Shown piece after piece: positions 19,111 through 27,797 of a DNA stretch of 64,000 nucleotides. The stretch is from Lachnospiraceae bacterium (GTDB taxonomy: Bacteria; Bacillota; Clostridia; Lachnospirales; Lachnospiraceae). Under the pieces are notes generated by a model, which did not search any database, had not been told where the DNA came from, and saw only the letters and a list, made by a program, of their open reading frames with translations. Each line of letters starts with the position of its first letter. Within the stretch, counting starts at the first letter, position 1. Location of the stretch: the NCBI GenBank assembly GCA_028693705.1, contig JAQUUX010000001.1:1-64000 (forward strand), written 5' to 3'. A program made the position numbers and the translations under genes.

Positions 19111-19329
19111 CTATCTTTCCGGAATAATAATGGCCGCAATAAAATATGCCAGTATTCCGGTTCCGGTACATCCAATCAGTACCATGATGATTCGTACCAG
19201 GGTTGGATCTATGTTCAGGTATTCTCCCACACCTCCGCAAACGCCACAGATCATTTTATTATTCATTGATTTTGTAAGTCTCTTATATCCATCCATTTTC
19301 TCATCCTCCATTTCGTTTTTAGTTATCAT
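19111..19329 (-). CDS. PspC-domain membrane protein
   Basis: A 72-residue protein with the PspC pattern: KRLTKSMNNKMICGVCGGVGEYLNIDPTLVRIIMVL followed by one hydrophobic helix (GTGILAYFIAAIIIP). Key residues are the Gly-rich CGGVGEYL and DPTLVR. Proteins of this kind sense envelope stress or bind partner membrane proteins. It is the last gene of the PadR-DUF1700-DUF4097 operon, 12 bases after the DUF4097 gene. The start shown is an ATG within a run of possible starts; an ATG at MDGYKRL (11 residues later) is also possible. Confidence 0.88.
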   Translation of the reverse strand: MITKNEMEDEKMDGYKRLTKSMNNKMICGVCGGVGEYLNIDPTLVRIIMVLIGCTGTGILAYFIAAIIIPER

Positions 19330-19341
19330 TCTTATTTTCAG

Positions 19342-20208
19342 CTATTTATCAAACCTAACCGTTATATTACCCATGCTGCATTCCAGATCAATTTGTCTGT
19401 CCATACCGCTTTGACTTTCCTGCGTCGTCGAGAATCCGCTATAGGAATTGCCACCTACTGTAACACTGCCCATGTCGCAGTCAATGGTATAATCATAATC
19501 CTGTTCACTGCCTGCAAGCTGACACTTCAGATCTCCCATATCTACAGATCCTGTCAGATTACCGGTCACTTCTCCCTCATAGATCATTTCTCCCATATCC
19601 AGATCCATGATGGCATTTCCCACCTGCATCTCCTTCATTTTAAGAGCACCGGCATCCATATCCGCTTCCAGATTTGCTGCCTGCACGCCATTCATATCCA
19701 GTTCCCCTGCGTCTACTCTGAGCAGGACCTGGTTAAGCTGTAGATTTTCAGGCAAATAAATCGTTACCGCCATGTTGCTGTCAAAATTGACGAAATCGCC
19801 CGGATCATTTTCAAAACCTGCAAAATACAAAGTGTTATCTTCTATATAGCATTGAAAATTAGCTGCATTTCTGCTGGAAACATAGACACTGTTTCCTTCT
19901 GTCGGTTCAATATTCAGTAAGCCCGCATCCAATTCAACGTTCAATTCTTCCAGTTCTGATCCATTTCCAATTTCCCTTTTCTCTACATTACCTTCCATAA
20001 TCGGATAGTCATTATCACGAATTTCCAAAGATAAATGATTCTCATTAAAGCTTCCCAAACAATGCCACGGCCAGACTGTCATGTTACTCCTTACTATCTC
20101 ACGAACCATGCTGCCTCCGCCAATAGCACCTGTGATCAACACCATAATGGCACCTAACAGAAACAGTCCTGCACATACTTTCCAAAATACTGACATAAAT
20201 TTCTTCAT
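19342..20208 (-). CDS. DUF4097 beta-repeat membrane-anchored protein
   Basis: A 288-residue protein with one N-terminal membrane helix (about 8-30) and a long extracytoplasmic region of repeating short beta strands. The repeats show the DUF4097 rhythm: LNVELDAGLLNIEP, LLRVDAGELDMNGV, LEADMDAGALKMKE, MDLDMGEMIYEG, GSVDMGDLKCQL, DCDMGSVTVGG, LECSMGNITVRF. This suggests a right-handed beta-solenoid or beta-sheet surface. Molecular role unknown. The start codon overlaps the end of the DUF1700 gene by 4 bases. In Firmicutes, the DUF1700/DUF4097 pair under a PadR regulator is linked to envelope stress responses. Confidence 0.88.
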   Translation of the reverse strand: MKKFMSVFWKVCAGLFLLGAIMVLITGAIGGGSMVREIVRSNMTVWPWHCLGSFNENHLSLEIRDNDYPIMEGNVEKREIGNGSELEELNVELDAGLLNIEPTEGNSVYVSSRNAANFQCYIEDNTLYFAGFENDPGDFVNFDSNMAVTIYLPENLQLNQVLLRVDAGELDMNGVQAANLEADMDAGALKMKEMQVGNAIMDLDMGEMIYEGEVTGNLTGSVDMGDLKCQLAGSEQDYDYTIDCDMGSVTVGGNSYSGFSTTQESQSGMDRQIDLECSMGNITVRFDK

Positions 20209-20855
20209 GCTGTCTGACCCTCCCTTCTTTCAAATGGCATTCTGCATATCTTAACAATAAGTCGAAAGATTGCCGGTACCACTGTTTTCCACAACCAAAT
20301 CGACAAAATGAAAATCGCTGCACCCGCTGTGGCAAGCATCAGTGAAATACCCATAATGAAGATGGCTGCAATCGGTGCTGCAATCAGCTGTGCGAAGGAA
20401 ACGATCAGCAAACCAACACCAGCAACGAATAGTGCCAGGCCAACGCAGGTAACCGCTAAGAGAATACCAAGACCTGCAAACATAAATCCAAGTACAGTAC
20501 CTAGTACAGAGAATAATACCGGTACCCATACAGGGCATAAGATGATACCTACTAAGATCAAAAGTGCTATTTTCAGGTTTCTCTGCGGGTCATCTTTGGC
20601 AATGATATGTTTTCCCACTTCCTGGTTTCCAGTCACATTATCATTATTTTCTCCTGCAGGCTTTTGCCCCAAACCTTCCAGAATGGTATCATATACCTCT
20701 CTTGGAGATCCCAGAGATGATATAACGTCTGCCTCGTTTTCCTCACCGGCATCATCAAAGTAATCATTATAATAAGCCATTGCCTCTGCTTTTTCACTTT
20801 CAGAAACACCTGAGAGCAGTTGTTCTAATTCTTTCATAAATTCGATTCTATTCAT
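20205..20855 (-). CDS. DUF1700/HAAS-domain membrane protein
   Basis: A 216-residue protein. The N-terminal cytoplasmic domain (about 1-65) carries the HAAS pattern: MNRIEFMKELEQLLSGVSESEKAEAMAYYNDYFDDAGEENEADVI followed by SLGSPREV. The rest holds several glycine-rich hydrophobic segments. The ATG at 20855 has GGAGGAACGAGTC in front and overlaps the PadR stop by 8 bases. A start 63 bases upstream would lie inside PadR. DUF1700 proteins are usually encoded with PadR regulators and DUF4097 proteins, as here; they probably act in envelope sensing. Confidence 0.88.
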   Translation of the reverse strand: MNRIEFMKELEQLLSGVSESEKAEAMAYYNDYFDDAGEENEADVISSLGSPREVYDTILEGLGQKPAGENNDNVTGNQEVGKHIIAKDDPQRNLKIALLILVGIILCPVWVPVLFSVLGTVLGFMFAGLGILLAVTCVGLALFVAGVGLLIVSFAQLIAAPIAAIFIMGISLMLATAGAAIFILSIWLWKTVVPAIFRLIVKICRMPFERREGQTA

Positions 20856-21174
20856 GACTCGTTCCTCCCCTAAACAAAGTAGTAATCTTGTTAGAATATT
20901 GATACCACTCTGATTCATACATATTTAACTGCGCTCTTCCTGCTGCGGATATCCGGTAGTATCTTCGATTTCTGCCTGCGCATTCTTTATCATAGACTTC
21001 TAAGCAGCCATCCTTCTGTAACCTTCTGAGAACCGGATACAGGGTGGACTCGGATATTTCTATCGCCTGCTTCATTTCCTGGGTGATCTTGTAGCCGTAA
21101 GTTCCTTCTGTATCTCTCGATACAATGGCTAATACAATCGCATCCAGTAGTGCTGCACCTGTGTTATAAATCAT
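20848..21174 (-). CDS. PadR-family transcriptional regulator
   Basis: A 108-residue winged-helix regulator. It shows DAIVLAIVSRDTEGTYGYKITQEM, STLYPVLRRLQKDGCLE and the wing AGRNRRYYRISAAGRAQL, the standard PadR order. It is short, with a minimal C-terminal helix, like PadR subfamily 2. It is first in an operon with DUF1700, DUF4097 and PspC genes and probably represses it. A 21-bp direct repeat sits directly upstream as a likely operator. The ligand or signal is unknown. Confidence 0.93.
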   Translation of the reverse strand: MIYNTGAALLDAIVLAIVSRDTEGTYGYKITQEMKQAIEISESTLYPVLRRLQKDGCLEVYDKECAGRNRRYYRISAAGRAQLNMYESEWYQYSNKITTLFRGGTSHE

Positions 21175-21204
21175 TCGCTCACTCCCTTTTGTTTTTGTAA
21201 TATT

Positions 21205-21257
21205 ATATGACGTATAATATTGTTTATGCTCATACTATATGACGTATAATATTGTTT
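21205..21257 (-). promoter_or_regulatory. Twin 21-bp direct repeat at the PadR promoter
   Basis: ATATGACGTATAATATTGTT plus a final T occurs identically at 21205-21225 and 21237-21257, spaced 32 bp start to start (about three helical turns). It lies 30-85 bases upstream of the padR start codon. The copies contain AT-rich -10-like TATAAT on the plus strand and ATTATA on the minus strand. Repeats on one helix face suggest cooperative binding by PadR or another regulator. Confidence 0.65.
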
Positions 21258-21374
21258 GTCAATATAATATTTAAATTTTATCAAAAATATTTTTTTCATT
21301 GTATTAGATAAAACTTTCAGATATGATGACCATAAAGCTAAAACAACAAAATGATCTTCTGAAAGGAATCCACC

Positions 21375-22052
21375 ATGCTATCTTCCGATGACGTAACCCG
21401 CCTAATTGAAAGACTTCCCTTCTGGGCTCATTTATCCGAGCCACAGAAAGATTATTTGCAAAAAAATACTAATACTGCCCATTTCTCTGCCGGCTCTTTT
21501 CTGCACAACAGTGAAACTGATTGTATTGGTATACTATTCTTAAAAACCGGTATGTTGCGAATCTACATTACTTCCGATGTTGGAAAAGAAGTGACTTTAT
21601 ATCGTTTAGAAGCCGGGGATGTCTGTGTTCTATCCGCTTCCTGCCTTTTGCAGGGCATTGACTTTGATATATCCATAACAGCTGAAACAGACTGTGATAT
21701 TTTACAATTACAATCTGCAGCACTTGCAAGGCTCTCTGCTGAAAATGTTTATGTAGAACTATTTACTTATAAAACAACTGCGGAACGTTTTTCTGATGTG
21801 ATGTGGACGATGAAGCAAATACTCTTTTCCAGTTTTGATCAAAGACTTGCCGACTTTTTATTGGAAGAATGTACCAGAAACCATACCTGTGAGATCCGCA
21901 TGACCCAGGAACAAATCGCCAGGAATCTGGGTTCTGCGAGAGAGGTAGTTTCCAGAATGCTTCGCTACTTTGCAAAAGAGGGACTGGTTACTGTATCCCG
22001 TGGTGAAATCACGATTTTGGATGCAAAAAAACTGCGGGATTTTTGCAAATAA
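21375..22052 (+). CDS. Crp/Fnr-family transcriptional regulator
   Basis: A 225-residue regulator. The N-terminal cyclic-nucleotide-binding-like fold spans about 15-125 (FLHNSETDCIGILFLKTGMLRIY; VTLYRLEAGDVCVLSASCLL). The C-terminal helix-turn-helix (about 150-220) holds CEIRMTQEQIARNLGSAREVVSRMLRYFAKEGLV. It lacks an N-terminal Cys cluster like that of Fnr, so it is not an obvious oxygen sensor. A pair of Cys at about 87 and 92 could be redox-active, but that is speculation. It is a single gene with its own terminator; the target is unknown. Confidence 0.9.
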   Translation: MLSSDDVTRLIERLPFWAHLSEPQKDYLQKNTNTAHFSAGSFLHNSETDCIGILFLKTGMLRIYITSDVGKEVTLYRLEAGDVCVLSASCLLQGIDFDISITAETDCDILQLQSAALARLSAENVYVELFTYKTTAERFSDVMWTMKQILFSSFDQRLADFLLEECTRNHTCEIRMTQEQIARNLGSAREVVSRMLRYFAKEGLVTVSRGEITILDAKKLRDFCK

Positions 22053-22067
22053 TCCCACAGCTTTTTT
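22025..22067 (+). terminator. Terminator overlapping the 3' end of the Crp/Fnr gene
   Basis: CTGCGGGATT (22032-22041) pairs with AATCCCACAG (22051-22060) with one mismatch, flanked by A6 and CTTTTTT. The left arm lies in the last codons of the gene; the A-run makes it partly bidirectional for the convergent lipoprotein gene. Confidence 0.8.
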
Positions 22068-22090
22068 CATCATCATTATATTACGCACAA

Positions 22091-23641
22091 TCAATCATAG
22101 AATGGCAGATTAGAAAATACAGTTCCTGCATCTTCTACAGCCACATCCAAACCATCCAATACACCATTCTCTACATGAAGAAATCCCTTACTGCCATCCT
22201 TACCCTTTACCTGAAGCCAGCTCTCCCCGTCTGTTAATGTAAAATATACTTCCTTTTGTGCCGGAATCGTAGTCTTCACAGAATCTGTATTCATTTCCGT
22301 ATAAACCGGTAAGTCCACATACAATTCATGAGCATCTGTTGGCAGCATCCTGTAATAACCGGTATCCTGAAATTCCAGTTTTTTATTTTCATAATCATAC
22401 CACCAGCTGGCATAACCATAACAGGTGCAAAGCAAATCAGTTCGAATAACTCCCATTACTGATCCCTCACTTGCAAAACCATCCAAAAAGCCATAATCCT
22501 TAAAAGGAAAACCGCTCACTGCTCCTAAATAATGCAAATCCCCATCATATGTGAAAAAATGTGTCACCGGATCATCACTTGGTCCATAATCCATTACTGC
22601 GATTTCCAGGCCATCAAAATAAGGAGATATGTCTGTCAGATAATAATCTTCCAGTTCCGGATTTTCAAAATATACCTCGTAAGATCCCAGATCAAAAACT
22701 TTTCCATCAATATTAAAAGAAGCTTCGTATTCTGAATAATCTCCCTTATTTACCTCTGCAATCTGAAATTCCAGCGTATTCTCTGTACCGTTACCTGCCA
22801 GATCGGCCTTTACCGGTTCTCCCGGTTTCTTGGCAATCGGATAAGGATGCTCTGTCTTGAAGCGACTCTCTGCTTCTTTTATGGCATCTAAATTAGCTTT
22901 TTCAGTTTCGGTCAGTACTGCTTCATCAAACTGATCTTTAGTAACTGTTTTTTCATACCAGCTGCAGGCATTAAAATGCTCTGCCAGATATGCATTTTCA
23001 AATTCCATTCCGTGTCGGGCATAAATCTCATTACGCCCGATCCACAGTTCATTGCAATCAAAATTCACCAGATCCTCTACGCTAAACCTCCAGGTATCAC
23101 TCATGGGAATCTCATATTCATCCGGGTTGTATTTAACATCCGCCTTATCTATCACTACAGAATCTGCCATGGCTGTGGTAAACGATACCATTTCCATGTA
23201 TTCTGCTGAAATATCTTCATCTTCGTAATAAAAAGAAACATCTGTCGGCAGGATGAGGGCATACATCTGATCCGGTGTAAACGCAATGCCCCGCTCTCCT
23301 GCCAGTTCAAACACCGGCCCGTCATAGCGGTGAAATCCGCATATATATCCCATGCCTTCAACCTTTTCATTAGAAGACTTTTGTATAAAAGAAAAGCCAT
23401 TTTCATTTTCTTCAACCACATATTTATCCTGCCATGCATCCGGTATGGTTACCGTGATCTCATTCCATGTATATTCGGTTCCGGCATAGGATGTTTGTTC
23501 TTCTGTCCCGTTCTCCTCTGCTGTTTCCTCCGATGTTACTTCGGTTTCTGACATATTGCTTTCGTTCGCCTGTTTTCCACATCCTGACAATAAGATCATA
23601 CTCATTAGTAAAAATACATATACAAGATTACCTTTTTTCAT
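22091..23641 (-). CDS. YARHG-domain lipoprotein
   Basis: A 516-residue secreted lipoprotein. The signal peptide ends in LLSGC with the lipidated Cys at position 21, then a Glu/Thr-rich linker to about residue 55. A YARHG domain lies near residues 190-260: CNELWIGRNEIYARHGMEF, then a Trp-Tyr and a long helix. The C-terminal half (about 275-516) looks like a beta-rich domain with LTDGESWLQVKGKDGSKGFLHV, similar to an SH3-like fold. YARHG domains are common in extracellular Firmicutes proteins; a cell-wall-related role is assumed but not proven. It is a single gene near the c-di-GMP regulator. Confidence 0.82.
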   Translation of the reverse strand: MKKGNLVYVFLLMSMILLSGCGKQANESNMSETEVTSEETAEENGTEEQTSYAGTEYTWNEITVTIPDAWQDKYVVEENENGFSFIQKSSNEKVEGMGYICGFHRYDGPVFELAGERGIAFTPDQMYALILPTDVSFYYEDEDISAEYMEMVSFTTAMADSVVIDKADVKYNPDEYEIPMSDTWRFSVEDLVNFDCNELWIGRNEIYARHGMEFENAYLAEHFNACSWYEKTVTKDQFDEAVLTETEKANLDAIKEAESRFKTEHPYPIAKKPGEPVKADLAGNGTENTLEFQIAEVNKGDYSEYEASFNIDGKVFDLGSYEVYFENPELEDYYLTDISPYFDGLEIAVMDYGPSDDPVTHFFTYDGDLHYLGAVSGFPFKDYGFLDGFASEGSVMGVIRTDLLCTCYGYASWWYDYENKKLEFQDTGYYRMLPTDAHELYVDLPVYTEMNTDSVKTTIPAQKEVYFTLTDGESWLQVKGKDGSKGFLHVENGVLDGLDVAVEDAGTVFSNLPFYD

Positions 23642-23665
23642 TCCAATAGCCTTTTCCCCTTCTTA

Positions 23666-25882
23666 CTACCTTTTATTCACTTTTTTATGTTGATACATTT
23701 CTTTATCAGCCTGACGAATCATGCTTTTCAGTAATTCCGTATCCTTCTTAAAATCTGACGTATAGGAATAGCCAAAATCAGCTCCCATACTCATATGTTC
23801 AGCCGGCAAACTGATCTGGCTAATAGCTTTATCCAGTTCACCTATTTTTCGCTGCACTACCTGTTCTGAACAATTCGTAAAAATAATGATAAATTCATCT
23901 CCACCATATCGGATAACCGCATCATTTTTTCTGGTATGTGAAAGTAAGATCTTTCCCACTTCTATCAGAATCTCGTCTCCAACCAAATGTCCTTCCAAAT
24001 CATTTACATGCTTGAATGAAGTCAAATCAAGCAGCACAACAGCAAGCGGAAAGTCTTTTTCTTTACTTTCTGCAAGATCCAGAAACAGCCACTCTTTCAG
24101 ATAACGTCTATTATAGGCACCGGTCAGATCATCTTTGTATATCTTCTCTTTCAACAGACTTGGAATCATATATTCCTCATCTGCCCTGCTGCTGTATTTT
24201 GCCTCAACAGGCTTACAATCACGGATCAATTCTTCGTATTCATCCAGGCACATCGGTTTTGCAAAATAATACCCCTGAATATATTCACAGCCTATGCTCT
24301 GTAGGAAATGATACTGTTCCTCTGTTTCTACTCCTTCTGTAATAACCGGAATACCCAGCCACTGCGCCATGGTAACTACACTGGCAAGGATTTTCTTGCT
24401 TCTGGTATTATTTTCATCCAATGACAGGAATTTCATATCCACCTTTAGAATATCCACATTGATATCCTTTAGTGTATTTAAGGAAGAATACCCGCTTCCA
24501 AAATCATCCATCAAAATCGTGAATCCTGCTCCATGTAATCTGCTGATCACATCATTCATCAATTCAGGATTATCCATATAGGCACTTTCCGTCAATTCAA
24601 GATGCAATAACCGTGACGGAATACCAATTTTTTTTACCATAGAAATAATCATATCCACCAGATTTGGATTGGTCAGCTCTGCCCTGGACATATTTACTGA
24701 AACAGGAGCAGGTTCTAATCCTTCATCCAGCCACTTCTTCAAATATGAACATGTCTTTTCCCACACATAATAATCCAGTTTACCAATAAAACCATTTCGC
24801 TCAAATACAGGTATAAATGCCCCCGGAGAAATCATTCCCTTTTTGGGGTGTTTCCACCTTACCAGCGCCTCCGCTCCATATGGAGTCTTGGTCTGCGCAT
24901 TATATTTTGGCTGAAAATATACCAGAAACTGCTCATCATCCAATGCCTGTTGCATTTCATGGGTGATCTCACGTTCTAACTGCAGCTGTTCGCTCATCTT
25001 TGCATCATAATAGCAAAGGAACATCATATATTTATTCTTGCATTCTTTGGCCGCCACAGACGCACATAAATACATCTGCTCCGACGAAATCATAGCATCG
25101 GTTATACAATAGATACCAAAGGATGGCTCTATCAGGTATTCTTTATTGTATTCTGCCAGTTTTTTCGTTAATTCCAGCAGATCCTTTTCACATCGCTCTT
25201 TATCAAAGGGAATGCAGAAAACAAATACATCTGACTCTAACCGGCCATAGCAGCTCCATGGATATCCTTCCGATAATTTCTGAATCTCTCTTGCGCAAAA
25301 CTGCAATAAAAGGTTTCCTCCCTTTTCTCCCAAAAAGGAATTTACCAGTCTGAACTGATTGATATCCATCCTGATAAATGCCATAGGCTCTCCTTTATGG
25401 AGATACTGCATCGTCTCACAGGTTTCAAAGAAATGGCGACGGTTATAAAGACCTGTTAGCTGATCGTGCTCAGCTATATGCTTTACCTGCGCCAGGTAAT
25501 TGATCTGGCTTCTTGCGATCGCATTTTTTAAACGGGTTAACAACACTCTGGGTTTATATGGTTTGGATATAAAATCCCATGCACCCAGATCCAGAGCCTT
25601 TTCCTCTGATCTTTCATCGGATTCTCCGGTCATTACCACGATTGGTATATCTGTAATATCGTGCTGTGCCATATATTGCAGCACATCATATCCTGTTTTA
25701 ATGGGCATCACTATATCCAGTAATAAGGCTGAAATATGATCTTTATTAGCCTCAAGCAGAGTAATGGTTTCCTCTCCGTCTCCAGCCTCTAACATCTCAT
25801 AATCCTCACGTAACATATTAACCAATATCCTACGGTTAATATCATTATCCTCCGCTATTAAAACGGTTTGTTTCCTTTCCAT
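23666..25882 (-). CDS. Response regulator with GGDEF-EAL-GGDEF output
   Basis: A 738-residue c-di-GMP signalling protein. Order: receiver (about 5-125, phosphoacceptor D56 in LLLDIVMP, Lys in SKPYKP); a first GGDEF-like domain (about 140-295) whose signature is GRLESD, so it should be inactive as a cyclase; an EAL phosphodiesterase domain (about 308-550) with EALVRWKHP, DDFGSGYSSL and ITEGVETEEQ intact; and a second GGDEF domain (about 575-735) with intact RYGGDEFIIIF. It can in principle make and degrade c-di-GMP. No sensor kinase is adjacent. A REC-GGDEF-EAL-GGDEF order is less common than REC-GGDEF-EAL. Confidence 0.93.
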   Translation of the reverse strand: MERKQTVLIAEDNDINRRILVNMLREDYEMLEAGDGEETITLLEANKDHISALLLDIVMPIKTGYDVLQYMAQHDITDIPIVVMTGESDERSEEKALDLGAWDFISKPYKPRVLLTRLKNAIARSQINYLAQVKHIAEHDQLTGLYNRRHFFETCETMQYLHKGEPMAFIRMDINQFRLVNSFLGEKGGNLLLQFCAREIQKLSEGYPWSCYGRLESDVFVFCIPFDKERCEKDLLELTKKLAEYNKEYLIEPSFGIYCITDAMISSEQMYLCASVAAKECKNKYMMFLCYYDAKMSEQLQLEREITHEMQQALDDEQFLVYFQPKYNAQTKTPYGAEALVRWKHPKKGMISPGAFIPVFERNGFIGKLDYYVWEKTCSYLKKWLDEGLEPAPVSVNMSRAELTNPNLVDMIISMVKKIGIPSRLLHLELTESAYMDNPELMNDVISRLHGAGFTILMDDFGSGYSSLNTLKDINVDILKVDMKFLSLDENNTRSKKILASVVTMAQWLGIPVITEGVETEEQYHFLQSIGCEYIQGYYFAKPMCLDEYEELIRDCKPVEAKYSSRADEEYMIPSLLKEKIYKDDLTGAYNRRYLKEWLFLDLAESKEKDFPLAVVLLDLTSFKHVNDLEGHLVGDEILIEVGKILLSHTRKNDAVIRYGGDEFIIIFTNCSEQVVQRKIGELDKAISQISLPAEHMSMGADFGYSYTSDFKKDTELLKSMIRQADKEMYQHKKVNKR

Positions 25883-26016
25883 CCTGTATCCCCTTGTATA
25901 AACAAATATATTATTTTCCCCTTATTATATACACTATCATTCTATGCTTTCTTCTATATAAAAGCAATTACTCTCATCCTTTTTTACCAAAGGTTTTTCA
26001 TTCCCTTCACCTTTAC

Positions 26017-26045
26017 TTGCTTTTCAACGATATTTTGTGTACAAT
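26017..26045 (+). promoter_or_regulatory. Promoter for the ABC-F gene
   Basis: TTGCTT (26017-26022), 17-base spacer, TACAAT (26040-26045). The leader to the ATG at 26156 is about 100 bases and holds an imperfect hairpin, GGGATTTG/CAATTCCC near 26089-26113. No known riboswitch is recognised. Confidence 0.6.
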
Positions 26046-26155
26046 ACGGAGTGGCGTATCCCCCGTGAGCGCCTTAAAATAGTAGCTTTGGGATTTGTAT
26101 CATAAGCAATTCCCGTATTTGAAGAAGCCCTATCGCGGCAGATTGAGAGGAAAAC

Positions 26156-27793
26156 ATGATTCAGGCAAACAATGTAACCTTACGTATTGGCAAAAAAGCC
26201 TTATTCGAAGACGTAAACATTAAATTCACAGAGGGTAACTGTTATGGTCTTATCGGTGCCAACGGTGCCGGCAAATCCACCTTCTTAAAAATATTATCCG
26301 GTGTTCTGGAAACAACTAATGGTGACATCAGCATTACCCCCGGACAGCGTTTATCCGTACTGGAACAGGATCATTTCAAATATGATGAATATTCCGTTAT
26401 GGATACCGTTATCATGGGCAATGAACGATTATATAAAATCATGAAAGAAAAAGACGCGATCTATGCCAAAGAAGATTTTACCGATGAAGACGGCATCCGC
26501 GCCAGTGAACTGGAAGGTGAATTTGCAGAAATGGACGGCTGGAACGCAGAGTCCGATGCCGCTACCCTGTTAAACGGTTTGGGTGTGGATACAGAATTTC
26601 ACTATAATTCCATGAAAGACCTGGATGGTAGTTTAAAAGTCAAAGTCCTGCTTGCAAAAGCACTGTTTGGTAATCCTGATATCCTGCTCTTAGATGAGCC
26701 TACCAACCATTTGGATCTGGATGCTATTGCATGGCTGGAAGAATTCTTGATTAACTTTGAAAATACTGTCATCGTCGTATCCCATGACCGTTATTTCTTA
26801 AACAAGGTATGTACCCACACCGCTGATATTGATTATGGCAAGATCCAGTTATATGCCGGAAACTATGATTTCTGGTATGAATCCAGCCAGCTGATCCAGA
26901 AACAGCGTAAAGAAGCAAATAAAAAGAAGGAAGAGCAGATCAAGGAATTACAGGAATTCATCTCCCGCTTTGCAGCTAATGCAAGTAAGTCCAAGCAGGC
27001 AACTTCCCGTAAAAAAGCACTTGAAAAAATCGAACTGGATGACATCCGTCCTTCCAGCCGTAAATATCCTTATATTGATTTCCGTCCGGAACGTGAAATT
27101 GGTAACGAAGTGTTATCCGTGGAAGGTATCTCTAAAACCGTCAATGGTGAAAAGGTTCTGGACAACATCTCCTTCATCGTAAATCATGACGACAAGATTG
27201 CATTTGTCGGTGGCAACGAATTAGCAAAAACCACCTTATTCCAGATTCTCGCCGGAGAATTAGAACCGGACGAAGGAAGTTTTAAGTGGGGTGTTACTAC
27301 TTCACAGGCATACTTCCCTCGTGATAATACAAAAGAATTTGACAACGATTATACAATTGTAGATTGGCTTACAGGCTATTCCCCGGTAAAAGATGTGACC
27401 TATGTACGTGGTTTCCTGGGACGTATGCTCTTCGCCGGTGAAGACGGTGTAAAGAAGGTTAAGATTTTATCCGGTGGTGAAAAAGTACGTTGTCTTTTAT
27501 CCAAGATGATGATCAGTGGCGCCAACTGCCTGATCTTTGATGAACCTACCAACCATTTAGATATGGAATCCATCACTGCCCTGAATCAGGGTATGATCAA
27601 ATTCTCCGGTGTAGAACTCTTCTCCTGCCATGATCATCAGGTTGTACAGACTACAGCAAACCGTATCATGGAAATCCTGCCAAATGGCAAGATGATTGAT
27701 AAGATCACTACCTACGATGAATATCTCGAAAGTGATGAAATGGCCAGAAAACGTACTGTATATACCAATGCAGATACTGACGATAATGACTAA
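26156..27793 (+). CDS. ABC-F family ATPase, YbiT/YkpA type
   Basis: A 545-residue protein with two ATP-binding domains and no membrane segment, as in the ABC-F group that acts on ribosomes. Domain 1: Walker A GANGAGKSTF (about 37), Walker B LLLDEPTNHLDL. The interdomain linker (about 240-310) is charged and helical. Domain 2 has the altered P-loop GGNELAKTTLF, which is normal for the YbiT branch, and LIFDEPTNHLDM. AGAGGA lies ahead of the ATG. Close relatives are housekeeping factors (YbiT, YkpA) and not antibiotic-resistance ABC-F proteins; the latter cannot be fully excluded. The downstream PHP gene starts at its stop codon. Confidence 0.9.
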   Translation: MIQANNVTLRIGKKALFEDVNIKFTEGNCYGLIGANGAGKSTFLKILSGVLETTNGDISITPGQRLSVLEQDHFKYDEYSVMDTVIMGNERLYKIMKEKDAIYAKEDFTDEDGIRASELEGEFAEMDGWNAESDAATLLNGLGVDTEFHYNSMKDLDGSLKVKVLLAKALFGNPDILLLDEPTNHLDLDAIAWLEEFLINFENTVIVVSHDRYFLNKVCTHTADIDYGKIQLYAGNYDFWYESSQLIQKQRKEANKKKEEQIKELQEFISRFAANASKSKQATSRKKALEKIELDDIRPSSRKYPYIDFRPEREIGNEVLSVEGISKTVNGEKVLDNISFIVNHDDKIAFVGGNELAKTTLFQILAGELEPDEGSFKWGVTTSQAYFPRDNTKEFDNDYTIVDWLTGYSPVKDVTYVRGFLGRMLFAGEDGVKKVKILSGGEKVRCLLSKMMISGANCLIFDEPTNHLDMESITALNQGMIKFSGVELFSCHDHQVVQTTANRIMEILPNGKMIDKITTYDEYLESDEMARKRTVYTNADTDDND

Positions 27794-27797
27794 AAAT

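Noticed and set aside
27205-27245. Damaged P-loop (ELAKTT) in the second domain of the ABC-F protein
   Set aside because: The change is normal for the YbiT/YkpA branch, so it is not evidence of inactivation.
27696-27797. Longer N-terminus for the PHP protein
   Set aside because: It lies within the ABC-F gene in another frame; the PHP fold begins at MKIVDLHVH and no ribosome site supports the longer form.
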